Below are positions 1 through 5,836 of a stretch of 9,959 nt of DNA, piece after piece. How positions within the stretch are numbered: the stretch's first letter is position 1; each line of letters opens with the position of its first letter. Location of the stretch: the NCBI GenBank assembly GCA_902494135.1, contig CABUSE010000042.1, positions 1-9,959 on the forward strand, written 5' to 3'. Both the position numbers and the translations under genes were made by a program. Source of the DNA: an uncultured Collinsella sp. (GTDB lineage: Bacteria; Actinomycetota; Coriobacteriia; Coriobacteriales; Coriobacteriaceae). The notes beneath the pieces are model-generated. The model was not told where the DNA came from and made no database searches. It saw nothing but the letters and a program-made list of their open reading frames with translations.

Positions 1-6
1 CCGTAA

Positions 7-918
7 CTAAAAACGGTTACCGCGGAAGCCGCCGCCGTTGCGGCCGCCACGGTCGCCACCACGACCGCCGCGGTCGTTACCACGGTTACCGCCGAAGCCA
101 CCACGGTTGCCGCCGCGATCGCCATAGCCACCACGGTTGCCGCCAAAGCCGCCGCGACCGCCACGGTCGCCGCCACGGTCACCAAAGCCGCCACGGCCAC
201 CGCGATCGCCACCGCGACCGCCACGGTCGCCGCCACGGCCACCGCGATCGCCAAAGCCGCCGCGACCGCCACGGTCGCCGCCACGGCCGCCACGGTCGTC
301 ACGGCCGCCGCGAGGACCGCGGTCCTCGTCCAGGCCCATGGCGACGAGCGGAGCGATAACCTTATCGAGAGCGGCCATCAGCTCGGTGGCCTCCTCATAA
401 GAAAGCTCGGGCAGGAGCTTCTCCTTCTTGTTGGCAAGCTCGACCAGGCCCTCAGCGGCATCCTCGGCAGCGAAGACGACGATCTTGCGCATATCGCCCT
501 CGGCGTCGTCGATGCGGCCGACCAGATCGGCAGCCTCGGCCTCGGCCATCAGACCATCGAGCTCGCGGAGGCGCATGCCGAGCAGGTCGGACATTTCCTT
601 CTGCTCCATCTTGGGCTTGAGGTCAAGAAGCTTGATGGCGCGCTCGATGTTCGCCATGCGCTCGGCCTTGGCCTCCTCCTCCTTGGAAATAGCAAAGCGA
701 CGGCTACGCAGCAGGCGGGCGGCCTTCTGCATCTTGTCCATCAGCTCTTCGTCATCGTAATCAACGGCGGCCTCGACAACCTCGGCCTCCTCCTCGGCGG
801 AAACCTCGTCAGCAGCCTCAACCTCGGCAGCTTCGGTCTCCACGGTCTCGACTGCCTCAACCTCGGCAGCCATGGTCTCGTTCTCGGTCTCGTTCATGAT
901 CTCTTCGTTCTCGGACAT
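7..918 (-). CDS. Acidic / MarR-like winged-helix / RGG-tail protein
   Basis: The 303-residue protein has three parts. Residues 1-58 are a Glu/Ala/Val-rich acidic stretch that looks disordered. Residues about 60-195 resemble a MarR-type winged helix: a helix-turn-helix near 105-132 (QKEMSDLLGM, then a helix ending in ADLVGR), a wing at 136-149 (DDAEGDMRKIVVF), and C-terminal helices (LSYEEATELMAALDKVIAPL) like the MarR dimerisation helices. Residues 200-303 are an Arg/Gly tail with about 20 RGG units, mostly DRGGRGG, with interspersed FG and NRGG. RGG tails are known from RNA-binding proteins and some DEAD-box helicases, so a nucleic-acid role, possibly RNA, is inferred. The start is chosen by AAGGAG just upstream (about 922-930) of the ATG at 918. 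The putative recognition helix is poor in basic residues (LRELDGLMAEAEAAD), which argues against an ordinary MarR repressor. The gene is complete. The precise function is not recognised. Confidence 0.85.
   Translation of the reverse strand: MSENEEIMNETENETMAAEVEAVETVETEAAEVEAADEVSAEEEAEVVEAAVDYDDEELMDKMQKAARLLRSRRFAISKEEEAKAERMANIERAIKLLDLKPKMEQKEMSDLLGMRLRELDGLMAEAEAADLVGRIDDAEGDMRKIVVFAAEDAAEGLVELANKKEKLLPELSYEEATELMAALDKVIAPLVAMGLDEDRGPRGGRDDRGGRGGDRGGRGGFGDRGGRGGDRGGRGGDRGGRGGFGDRGGDRGGRGGFGGNRGGYGDRGGNRGGFGGNRGNDRGGRGGDRGGRNGGGFRGNRF
10..321 (-). repeat. Degenerate tandem repeat encoding the RGG tail
   Basis: About 310 bp of near-repeating GC-rich units (ccgccacggtcg / ccaccgcgatcg types on the plus strand) encode the DRGGRGG repeats of the overlapping gene. 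The units are multiples of three bases, so slippage would change tail length without breaking the frame. Synonymous Arg and Gly codons vary between units, which suggests selection on the peptide rather than very recent DNA duplication. Confidence 0.8.
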
Positions 919-932
919 GAGACTCCTTCTTA

Positions 933-986
933 GCCCTCTCGGGCATCATCGCCCCATTCGCGGGGCCCGTCGCGCACTCTTTGCGC
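933..986 (-). promoter_or_regulatory. GC-hairpin-rich 5' leader of the RGG-protein gene
   Basis: Three short inverted repeats lie in succession upstream of the Shine-Dalgarno site. They are GCCC-N4-GGGC at 933-944, GCCCC-N6-GGGGC at 951-966, and GCGCA-N5-TGCGC at 972-986. They would fold in the mRNA if transcription starts beyond about 990. No convincing -35/-10 pair was found in 987-1070. Part of this may act as a terminator-like or leader structure, but there is no U-tract. Confidence 0.35.
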
Positions 987-1070
987 TTTAAACATTCATG
1001 CCTCTCGGCAAAACGTCCATTAGTTTATGGTGTTGCCATCCAATCTAGCTGCAGAATCTATGTGCACACA

Positions 1071-2486
1071 TTAATGCGACATGTGCGACTCGCGACGAGC
1101 GTACACCAGCGACGTCGCGAACCCGACCACGGCAATCACAGCCGCCACACGCACGGCAGTTGCAAATCCAATCGCCTGGGCAACGTCGGTCGCAGCGCCA
1201 GCCGCGCCGGCAGTCGTCGCAGAACTCGAGAGCAGACCGATAAACAGCGATGGGCCAAACGATGCGGCAATCATGTTCCACGTGTTAAGCAATGCCGTTC
1301 CGTGGGGATGCTCAGCGGCAGGCAGCGTCTCCAAGCCGGCCGTTTGCGAGGGGCTCAGCACCAAACCGACTCCGGCATACACCACAACGGTCAGCGCCAC
1401 GACGACGCCGATGTTCATACTTGCCGCCGTCATCGAGATGGCAGTCTGCCCCACGGCAATCAGGGTAAAGCCGACCGGCAGCAGCGGCCATGCGCCACGG
1501 GCGTCCATCACGCGTCCGCCCACAATCGAGGTCACGGCGTTGCAGGCAATCGCCGGCAAAATGAGCAAGCCCGCAATAAGTGCGGTCATGCCGTATGCGC
1601 CCTCAAAATAGAGCGGCAACAAAACGCTCATCGAGAACGTCGTCATCATCGACACCACCACAAGCAGGCACGCGGGCCAAAAACGAACGCTCGCCATGGG
1701 ACGCACGTTAAGCACCGGATGCTCGAGCTTGAGCTGACGGGCCGCAAACAGGCCGAGCAGCACAATGGCGGCGAAAAGCGCCACGATGCCGGCAATCGGA
1801 TTGGTCGAGAACTCGCCTACGGAATGCACGAATGCCGTAATGCCGGCAGCGAGCAAAACAACCGACAGAATATCAAGCGTGGTGCTCGAGCGCTCTCCGA
1901 CATTCTGAACAAGCTTAACGCCCGCCGCAGCGACCACAATGCCGCCCACCAGCGGCACTACAAACACCGCCCTCCAGCCGAACAACGTGCACATAAGACC
2001 GCTGATTACGGGTCCAAACGCCGGCCCTAGCGTAATGCAGGCACCGCCCAGGCTCAGATACAGACCGAGCTTCTCGCGCGGAGCGCAAGACAGCACCACG
2101 TTCATCATGAGCGGGAACAAGATGCCCGATCCCGCAGCCTGCAAAATACGGCTTGGCAGCAAAACGCTAAATGACGGAGCGAACAGGCACAGGACTTCGC
2201 CGGCGACCATACATCCGCATGCGAAAAACAGCAGCTTGCGCGTCGAGAAACGGCCGGACAGGAAGGCCATGATGGCCGTAAAGATCGACGTCACAATCAT
2301 GTAGCCCGAGACGAGCCACTGCGCCGTGGTAGCACTCACCGAAAAGGCTGCCATAATGTCGTGCAACGCCACGTTAATGATGTTCTCGTTAAACGCGGCA
2401 ACAAAGGCTGCAATATACATTACGACGAGAATCGCCGCAGTGGCCGATGGCGCTACTTGAACTTGTTGCTGAGATTTGCTCCCCAT
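1071..2486 (-). CDS. MFS drug exporter, DHA2 family (EmrB/LmrB-like, 14 TM)
   Basis: The 471-residue membrane protein is almost entirely hydrophobic segments, and its length fits the 14-TM DHA2 drug:H+ antiporters. Visible motifs are NENIINVALHDI at 33-44 (the DHA2 TM1 signature, in the LmrB-like form with Asn-Glu in place of the usual Asp-x-Thr), a reduced motif A loop GRFSTRK at 78-84, PSRILQAAGSG at 111-121 (motif B arginine R113), and motif C GGACITLGPAFGPVISG at 147-163. Proton-driven efflux of drugs or other amphipathic compounds is inferred from the family; the substrate cannot be read. The ATG at 2486 is preceded by AGGAAGG (2493-2499) six bases away. A longer reading frame reaches 2897, but its extra part lies antisense to the deformylase gene and reads as non-membrane sequence. 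The gene is divergent from the deformylase-like gene. Confidence 0.9.
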   Translation of the reverse strand: MGSKSQQQVQVAPSATAAILVVMYIAAFVAAFNENIINVALHDIMAAFSVSATTAQWLVSGYMIVTSIFTAIMAFLSGRFSTRKLLFFACGCMVAGEVLCLFAPSFSVLLPSRILQAAGSGILFPLMMNVVLSCAPREKLGLYLSLGGACITLGPAFGPVISGLMCTLFGWRAVFVVPLVGGIVVAAAGVKLVQNVGERSSTTLDILSVVLLAAGITAFVHSVGEFSTNPIAGIVALFAAIVLLGLFAARQLKLEHPVLNVRPMASVRFWPACLLVVVSMMTTFSMSVLLPLYFEGAYGMTALIAGLLILPAIACNAVTSIVGGRVMDARGAWPLLPVGFTLIAVGQTAISMTAASMNIGVVVALTVVVYAGVGLVLSPSQTAGLETLPAAEHPHGTALLNTWNMIAASFGPSLFIGLLSSSATTAGAAGAATDVAQAIGFATAVRVAAVIAVVGFATSLVYARRESHMSH

Positions 2487-2537
2487 CCATTTCCTTCCTC
2501 TTGGAACGACAGTCGCATCGCCCCAGAGGAACAGCCC

Positions 2538-2556
2538 AGGGCGAATAATGAGCCCT
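2538..2556. promoter_or_regulatory. Inverted repeat AGGGC-N9-GCCCT in a divergent promoter gap
   Basis: Five-base arms (2538-2542 and 2552-2556) flank an AT-rich nine-base centre, about 50 bp upstream of the exporter start. The size and position suit an operator controlling the exporter, but arms this short can occur by chance and no regulator gene is adjacent. Confidence 0.25.
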
Positions 2557-2620
2557 AGACTTACGCCAGACGCCGTACACGACGAATCTGGCAACATGGT
2601 CCAACGTTGAAAGATTGTAA

Positions 2621-2653
2621 CGCGGACGCGCAGCTTTCCTTCCGCGCTATTAT
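2621..2653 (+). promoter_or_regulatory. Possible promoter region of the deformylase-like gene with inverted repeat
   Basis: CGCGGA (2621-2626) and TCCGCG (2641-2646) form an inverted repeat with a 14-base spacer. It lies directly before TATTAT (2648-2653), a plausible -10 about 40 bp upstream of the ATG at 2692. No good -35 lies at the usual distance, so the repeat may replace it as a binding site. This is weak support. Confidence 0.25.
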
Positions 2654-2691
2654 TAAAAGTCCACGAAAGCATAAGACATGAGGAGCCCGCC

Positions 2692-3102
2692 ATGATTAAG
2701 CCCATCATGAAATCCGAGTTCTTTTTGCGCCTGCCTTCCGAAGACGCGGGACCCGACGATGCCGCGACCGGGCAGGACCTCCTGGATACACTCCACGAGC
2801 ATGAGCGCGAGTGCGTGGGCGTCGCCGCCAACATGATCGGCGTGCGCAAACGCATCATCTGCGTAAAGGACAGCAACAGGACACTCCTGATGTACAACCC
2901 TCAAATTCTTGAGCAGGTCAATGCCTATCAGACGAGCGAAGGATGTCTCTCGCTGATCGGCGAGCGTCCCTGTACCCGCTATCGCCGCATTAAGGTTGAG
3001 TATTTGGACGAGAACTTCGTCCACCGCATCAAAAACTTCTCGGGCTACACCGCCGAGATCATCCAGCACGAAATCGACCACTGCAACGGGATCATTATTT
3101 AG
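2692..3102 (+). CDS. Short peptide deformylase-like protein (variant motif I)
   Basis: This 136-residue protein belongs to the peptide deformylase family, metalloenzymes that remove the formyl group from the N-terminal Met of nascent proteins. Motif II EGCLS (83-87, metal ligand Cys85) and motif III QHEIDH (125-130, ligands His126 and His130, catalytic Glu127) are intact. Motif I, usually GxGxAAPQ, reads CVGVAANM at 41-48, so the conserved glutamine that helps bind and polarise the substrate is Met48. The protein lacks the extra N- and C-terminal residues of a typical housekeeping deformylase (about 165-190 residues). Short AANM-type paralogues of this kind are known to me from Firmicutes. 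The start is supported by GAGGAG (2680-2685) six bases before the ATG. No fmt gene or translation gene is next to it. It could be an active second deformylase or a diverged hydrolase with another substrate. Confidence 0.88.
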   Translation: MIKPIMKSEFFLRLPSEDAGPDDAATGQDLLDTLHEHERECVGVAANMIGVRKRIICVKDSNRTLLMYNPQILEQVNAYQTSEGCLSLIGERPCTRYRRIKVEYLDENFVHRIKNFSGYTAEIIQHEIDHCNGIII

Positions 3103-3117
3103 TTCCGCCGATTCAAG

Positions 3118-3154
3118 AAAGCTCCCTGCAGCAAAGCAACTGCAGGGAGCTTTT
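3118..3154. terminator. Bidirectional intrinsic terminator between convergent genes
   Basis: A perfect 11-bp stem, GCTCCCTGCAG (3121-3131) with CTGCAGGGAGC (3140-3150), encloses an eight-base loop. It is extended by AAA (3118-3120) pairing with TTT (3151-3153). The T-run after the right arm ends the deformylase-like transcript. On the other strand the AAA gives a T-run that can serve the convergent aminotransferase, whose stop is at 3178. Confidence 0.9.
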
Positions 3155-3177
3155 CATAGTGCGGAACTTCTATCCCA

Positions 3178-4698
3178 CTAGCTCTGGCGGTAATGGTCAA
3201 AGAAGTCGGCGAGGTCTTCGAGCGACTCTTTGAGCACTTCCATGCGCGGCAGGTACACGATGCGGAAGTGGTCGGGCTCAGCCCAGTTGAAGCCGCCGCC
3301 GCGCGTGATCAGGATCTTCTTCTCGTGCAGCAGGTCAAGGGCGAACTGCTCGTCATCGGTGATGTTGAACTTTTTAACATCCATCTTGGGGAAGATGTAG
3401 AACGCCGCACGCGGCTTAACCACCGAGATGCCGTCGATCTTGTTGAGCGCCTCATACACAAAGTTGCGCTGCTCGTAGACACGGCCGCCGGGACGGATGT
3501 AGTCGTTGACGGACTGATGGCCACCGAGTGCCGTCTGGACGATCGACTGGGCCGGCACGTTGGAGCACAGGCGCATGTTAGAGAGCATGTTGACGCCCAT
3601 GATGAAGTCGCTCATGCAGCGCTGGTTGCCCGAAAGCACCATCCAGCCAATACGATAGCCCGCGATCATGTGCGACTTGGACAGACCGCTAAAGGTAACG
3701 CAGGGCAGATCGGGGGCGAGCGAGGCAATCGAGACGTGCTCGTAGCCGTCCATGCACAGGCGGTCGTAGATCTCATCGGCAAAGATCATCAGCTGATGCC
3801 TGCGCGCAATCTCGACGATGCCCTCGAGCACCTCGCGCGGATAGACAGAACCCGTGGGGTTGTTGGGGTTGATGATGACGAGGGCTTTGGTCGCGCTCGT
3901 GATCTTGGACTCCATATCCTCCAGGTCGGGATACCAATCCGCCTGCTCATCACACAGATAATGTACGGGATGACCACCAGCAAGGGTTGCGCACGCCGTC
4001 CAGAGCGGATAGTCGGGGCTGGGGATCAGAATCTCGTCGCCGTTGTCGAGCAGCGCGTTCATCGAAAGCTGAATGAGCTCGGACACGCCGTTGCCCGTGT
4101 AGATATGCTCCATCTGAACATTGGGCAGGCCCTTGATCTGCGAATACTGCATGATCGCCTTGCGCGCGGAGAACAGGCCACGCGAGTTGGAATAGCCTTC
4201 GCAGTCGGGCAGCTGCTGGCGCATGTCCTTGATGACCTCATCGGGTGTGCGGAAACCGAAGGGCGCTGGGTTGCCGATATTGAGCTTGAGGATGCGCTCG
4301 CCCTCGTCCTCCATACGGGCGGCCTCGTCGACGACGGGACCGCGCACGTCATACAGGACGTTATCGAGCTTGGTGGATTTAGAAAAAGTACGCATGGTGG
4401 TGCTCCTTGCAATTTGAGCTGAGGGATGGGGTTCGGGCTTGGAATCGTTGCGGGGTGATGATGCCTCGCCTTGATCAGCGTCGCCGGCAAGCAGCCAGGT
4501 AACATCGACCTCCAAAATACGGGCGAGCAGCTCAGCCACATCGCGCCGCGGGATCGTCTTGCCGCTCACATATTGGCTCATCTGACTCTTGCCGAGTTTT
4601 TTGCCGAGCATCTCCGATGCGCGGATTACGTCCGACTGGCGAACGTCGCGATTGGACATAGTCTGTCGCAGGCGATCGCAAAACGTCTCTTGGGCCAC
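3178..4698 (-). CDS. XRE-type HTH fused to AlaA-like alanine aminotransferase
   Basis: The 506-residue protein joins a regulator to an enzyme. Residues about 5-72 are an XRE/cI-like helix-turn-helix (KSQMSQYVSGKTIPRRDVAELLARILEV region), followed by a Pro/Ser-rich linker to about 100. Residues 102-506 are a fold-type I PLP aminotransferase that aligns by eye along its whole length with E. coli AlaA (pyruvate plus glutamate to alanine plus 2-oxoglutarate). It has LNIGNPAPFGF (139-149), GNGVSEL (202-208), NPNNPTG (277-283), FADEIYD with Asp308 and Tyr311, PLP lysine Lys341 in SGLSKSH, and Arg479 in FRIVYLPR for substrate carboxylate. Start: GTG at 4698 follows AAGGAGG (4704-4710) with five bases between; the frame extends to an ATG at 4749, but that part overlaps operator repeats and has no Shine-Dalgarno. 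I recall an NCBI family named bifunctional HTH-domain/aminotransferase, so the architecture is known. It differs from MocR/PdxR, which use a GntR-type HTH. Autoregulation is inferred. Confidence 0.92.
   Translation of the reverse strand: MAQETFCDRLRQTMSNRDVRQSDVIRASEMLGKKLGKSQMSQYVSGKTIPRRDVAELLARILEVDVTWLLAGDADQGEASSPRNDSKPEPHPSAQIARSTTMRTFSKSTKLDNVLYDVRGPVVDEAARMEDEGERILKLNIGNPAPFGFRTPDEVIKDMRQQLPDCEGYSNSRGLFSARKAIMQYSQIKGLPNVQMEHIYTGNGVSELIQLSMNALLDNGDEILIPSPDYPLWTACATLAGGHPVHYLCDEQADWYPDLEDMESKITSATKALVIINPNNPTGSVYPREVLEGIVEIARRHQLMIFADEIYDRLCMDGYEHVSIASLAPDLPCVTFSGLSKSHMIAGYRIGWMVLSGNQRCMSDFIMGVNMLSNMRLCSNVPAQSIVQTALGGHQSVNDYIRPGGRVYEQRNFVYEALNKIDGISVVKPRAAFYIFPKMDVKKFNITDDEQFALDLLHEKKILITRGGGFNWAEPDHFRIVYLPRMEVLKESLEDLADFFDHYRQS
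4393..4408 (-). promoter_or_regulatory. Internal ribosome binding site and ATG at the HTH/aminotransferase junction
   Basis: Within the fusion gene, AAGGAG (4403-4408) stands seven bases before an in-frame ATG (4395-4393, Met102 of the fusion). The sequence reads AAGGAGCACCACCATG. Starting here would give a 405-residue protein containing only the aminotransferase, about the length of E. coli AlaA. It may be a working second start or a remnant of two once-separate genes. Confidence 0.55.
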
Positions 4699-4715
4699 AG
4701 GAACCTCCTTGCTGG

Positions 4716-4801
4716 CAAAGTTCAATTTATAGAACACGAATTGAACCAAAGTTCAATTTAGCAAGCAGTATAGCGCCGTACCTCATTCGGAAGTTCAATT
4801 T
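4716..4801 (-). promoter_or_regulatory. Phased operator-like repeats upstream of the HTH-aminotransferase
   Basis: The core AAGTTCAATTT occurs three times in the same orientation: within identical 14-mers CAAAGTTCAATTTA at 4716-4729 and 4747-4760, and again at 4791-4801. The intervals are 31 and 42 bp, close to three and four helical turns. An inverted copy, AATTGAAC at 4739-4746, makes a palindrome AATTGAAC-N4-GTTCAATT (4739-4758). On the minus strand the repeats supply TTGAAC, a fair -35. TTCTAT/CTATAA lies 16-18 bases downstream of the central copy, and an alternative -10, TATACT, is at 4768-4773. Overlap with the promoter and closeness to a gene whose product has an HTH point to autoregulation, which is inference. 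Confidence 0.65.
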
Positions 4802-4860
4802 CATAAGAAAATGTACCGGACTCCGAGATTTGCCCAAAGCGGACAATGACATGCACGCGT

Positions 4861-5718
4861 TTAGAGGTATTCAAGGAATCGAGCAGCGGCAAGCGAAACG
4901 TCGGCCGTTCGATATATGGCGTTGATCTGCCGATGAGGATGTCCCTCGAGTGGGCGCACGGCAACATCGAACTGACAGCGGCGCAAGATGAGCGCGGGAA
5001 GAACACTCACGCCCAGGCCGTCCTCGACCATGGCCATAATCGCATAGTCATCCCAGGTCGACAGCTTAGAGCGCACTGCCAGGCCCGCGCGGCGAAACAG
5101 CGGCGTAATCTCGTCGTCGCTACCGCGTTCCAGCAGGATAAACTGCTCGTTGGCCAAATCGGCAAGGGAAACGACCTCCGCGGTGGCAAGCGAGGAGTCC
5201 GCTGGCACCACGGCCATCAGCTCGTCTTGCACCAACGGTCGCGACGCCATGCCGGCGCCGCGTGGCTCGCGCGGGATAAAGCCCAGGTCACAACGACCCT
5301 CAGCCACCCATTGTTCAATCTCTGAGTAATCACCCATCAGCAACTCATAATCGACGTCCGGATGATCGGCACGAAAGCGCGCAATCACCGGCGGCAGCAC
5401 GTGGGTCGCCACGCTCGAAAACGTACCGATGCAGATTTTGCCGCGCATGAGCCCGCGCATCTCATCCACCCGTCGCTGCAAGCGAGTGAATTCCTCGCAT
5501 AACGCCTCGACTGCCGGCATGACCTGCCGCCCGTCGGCAGAAAGCACCACGCCCTCGCGACTTCTATCGAGCACTTTAAAGCCCCAGTCGGCCTCGAGAT
5601 CGGCCACCATACGGCTCACGCCCGACTGCGAATAGCTCAGGCGCTCGGCAGCACGCGTAAAGCTTCCGGCGCGCACCGTCTCCAGCAGCACCTGCATCTT
5701 TTGAATATTCGTTTCCAC
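4861..5718 (-). CDS. LysR-family transcriptional regulator
   Basis: The 285-residue protein has a LysR winged HTH at residues 3-60 (VRAGSFTRAAERLSYSQSGVSRMVADLE) and an effector-binding domain from about 93 (GKICIGTFSSVATHVLPPVIARF). Length is normal for the family. LysR proteins usually control a divergent neighbour in response to a small metabolite; here that neighbour is the EamA permease at 5837. The GTG at 5718 is chosen because GGAGG (5725-5729) lies six bases upstream. An in-frame ATG at 5739 has no Shine-Dalgarno and sits inside a palindrome. A clear TATAAT lies upstream (5769-5764). No obvious terminator follows the stop, so some readthrough toward the aminotransferase is possible. 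The effector cannot be read. Confidence 0.92.
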   Translation of the reverse strand: METNIQKMQVLLETVRAGSFTRAAERLSYSQSGVSRMVADLEADWGFKVLDRSREGVVLSADGRQVMPAVEALCEEFTRLQRRVDEMRGLMRGKICIGTFSSVATHVLPPVIARFRADHPDVDYELLMGDYSEIEQWVAEGRCDLGFIPREPRGAGMASRPLVQDELMAVVPADSSLATAEVVSLADLANEQFILLERGSDDEITPLFRRAGLAVRSKLSTWDDYAIMAMVEDGLGVSVLPALILRRCQFDVAVRPLEGHPHRQINAIYRTADVSLAAARFLEYL

Positions 5719-5736
5719 GGCACCCCTCCACCTTTG

Positions 5737-5753
5737 CATGAGTTTTTGTCATG
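5737..5753. promoter_or_regulatory. LysR-type box 1 (CATGA-N7-TCATG)
   Basis: The inverted repeat CATGA-N7-TCATG contains the T-N11-A spacing typical of LysR boxes. It lies between the LysR -10 and its start, a position suited to autorepression. Confidence 0.45.
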
Positions 5754-5763
5754 TTATCTATGC

Positions 5764-5769
5764 ATTATA
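5764..5769 (-). promoter_or_regulatory. -10 element of the LysR gene
   Basis: A perfect TATAAT on the minus strand lies about 45 bases before the GTG start. The -35 region at 16-18 bases (around TGGCTT) is weak. The palindrome at 5737-5753 lies just downstream, where bound regulator would block transcription. Confidence 0.5.
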
Positions 5770-5790
5770 TTCGCTTTTCTTCTAAAGCCA

Positions 5791-5807
5791 GTTCACCCAT
5801 AGTGAAC
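5791..5807. promoter_or_regulatory. LysR-type box 2 (GTTCAC-N5-GTGAAC)
   Basis: A perfect six-base inverted repeat with a five-base centre contains T-N11-A. Its centre is 54 bp from that of box 1 and about 38 bp before the EamA start. It is probably a LysR binding site for control of the permease; the arms differ from box 1, so only one may be the main site. Confidence 0.5.
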
Positions 5808-5836
5808 ATGCTCGGATATAGAGGGGATGGAAGCGC

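Noticed and set aside
10..321. CRISPR-like repeat array
   Set aside because: The repeats are contiguous, degenerate and coding, with no unique spacers of uniform length.
987..1070. Sigma-70 promoter for the RGG-protein gene
   Set aside because: TTTAAA and TAAACT are present as possible -10 boxes, but neither has a credible -35 at 16-18 bases.
2487..2897. N-terminal extension of the drug exporter frame to 608 residues
   Set aside because: The added part is antisense to the deformylase-like gene, is not membrane-like, and a good Shine-Dalgarno supports the start at 2486.
3193..4422. Long plus-strand open frame of 409 codons opposite the aminotransferase
   Set aside because: It is the antisense shadow of a strongly matched gene; the composition is atypical and it has no start signal.
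4699..4749. Upstream ATG start for the HTH-aminotransferase
   Set aside because: It lacks a Shine-Dalgarno and would run through the operator repeats; the GTG at 4698 has AAGGAGG at ideal spacing.
4800..4861. Terminator after the LysR gene
   Set aside because: No stem with a following T-run could be found on the minus strand.
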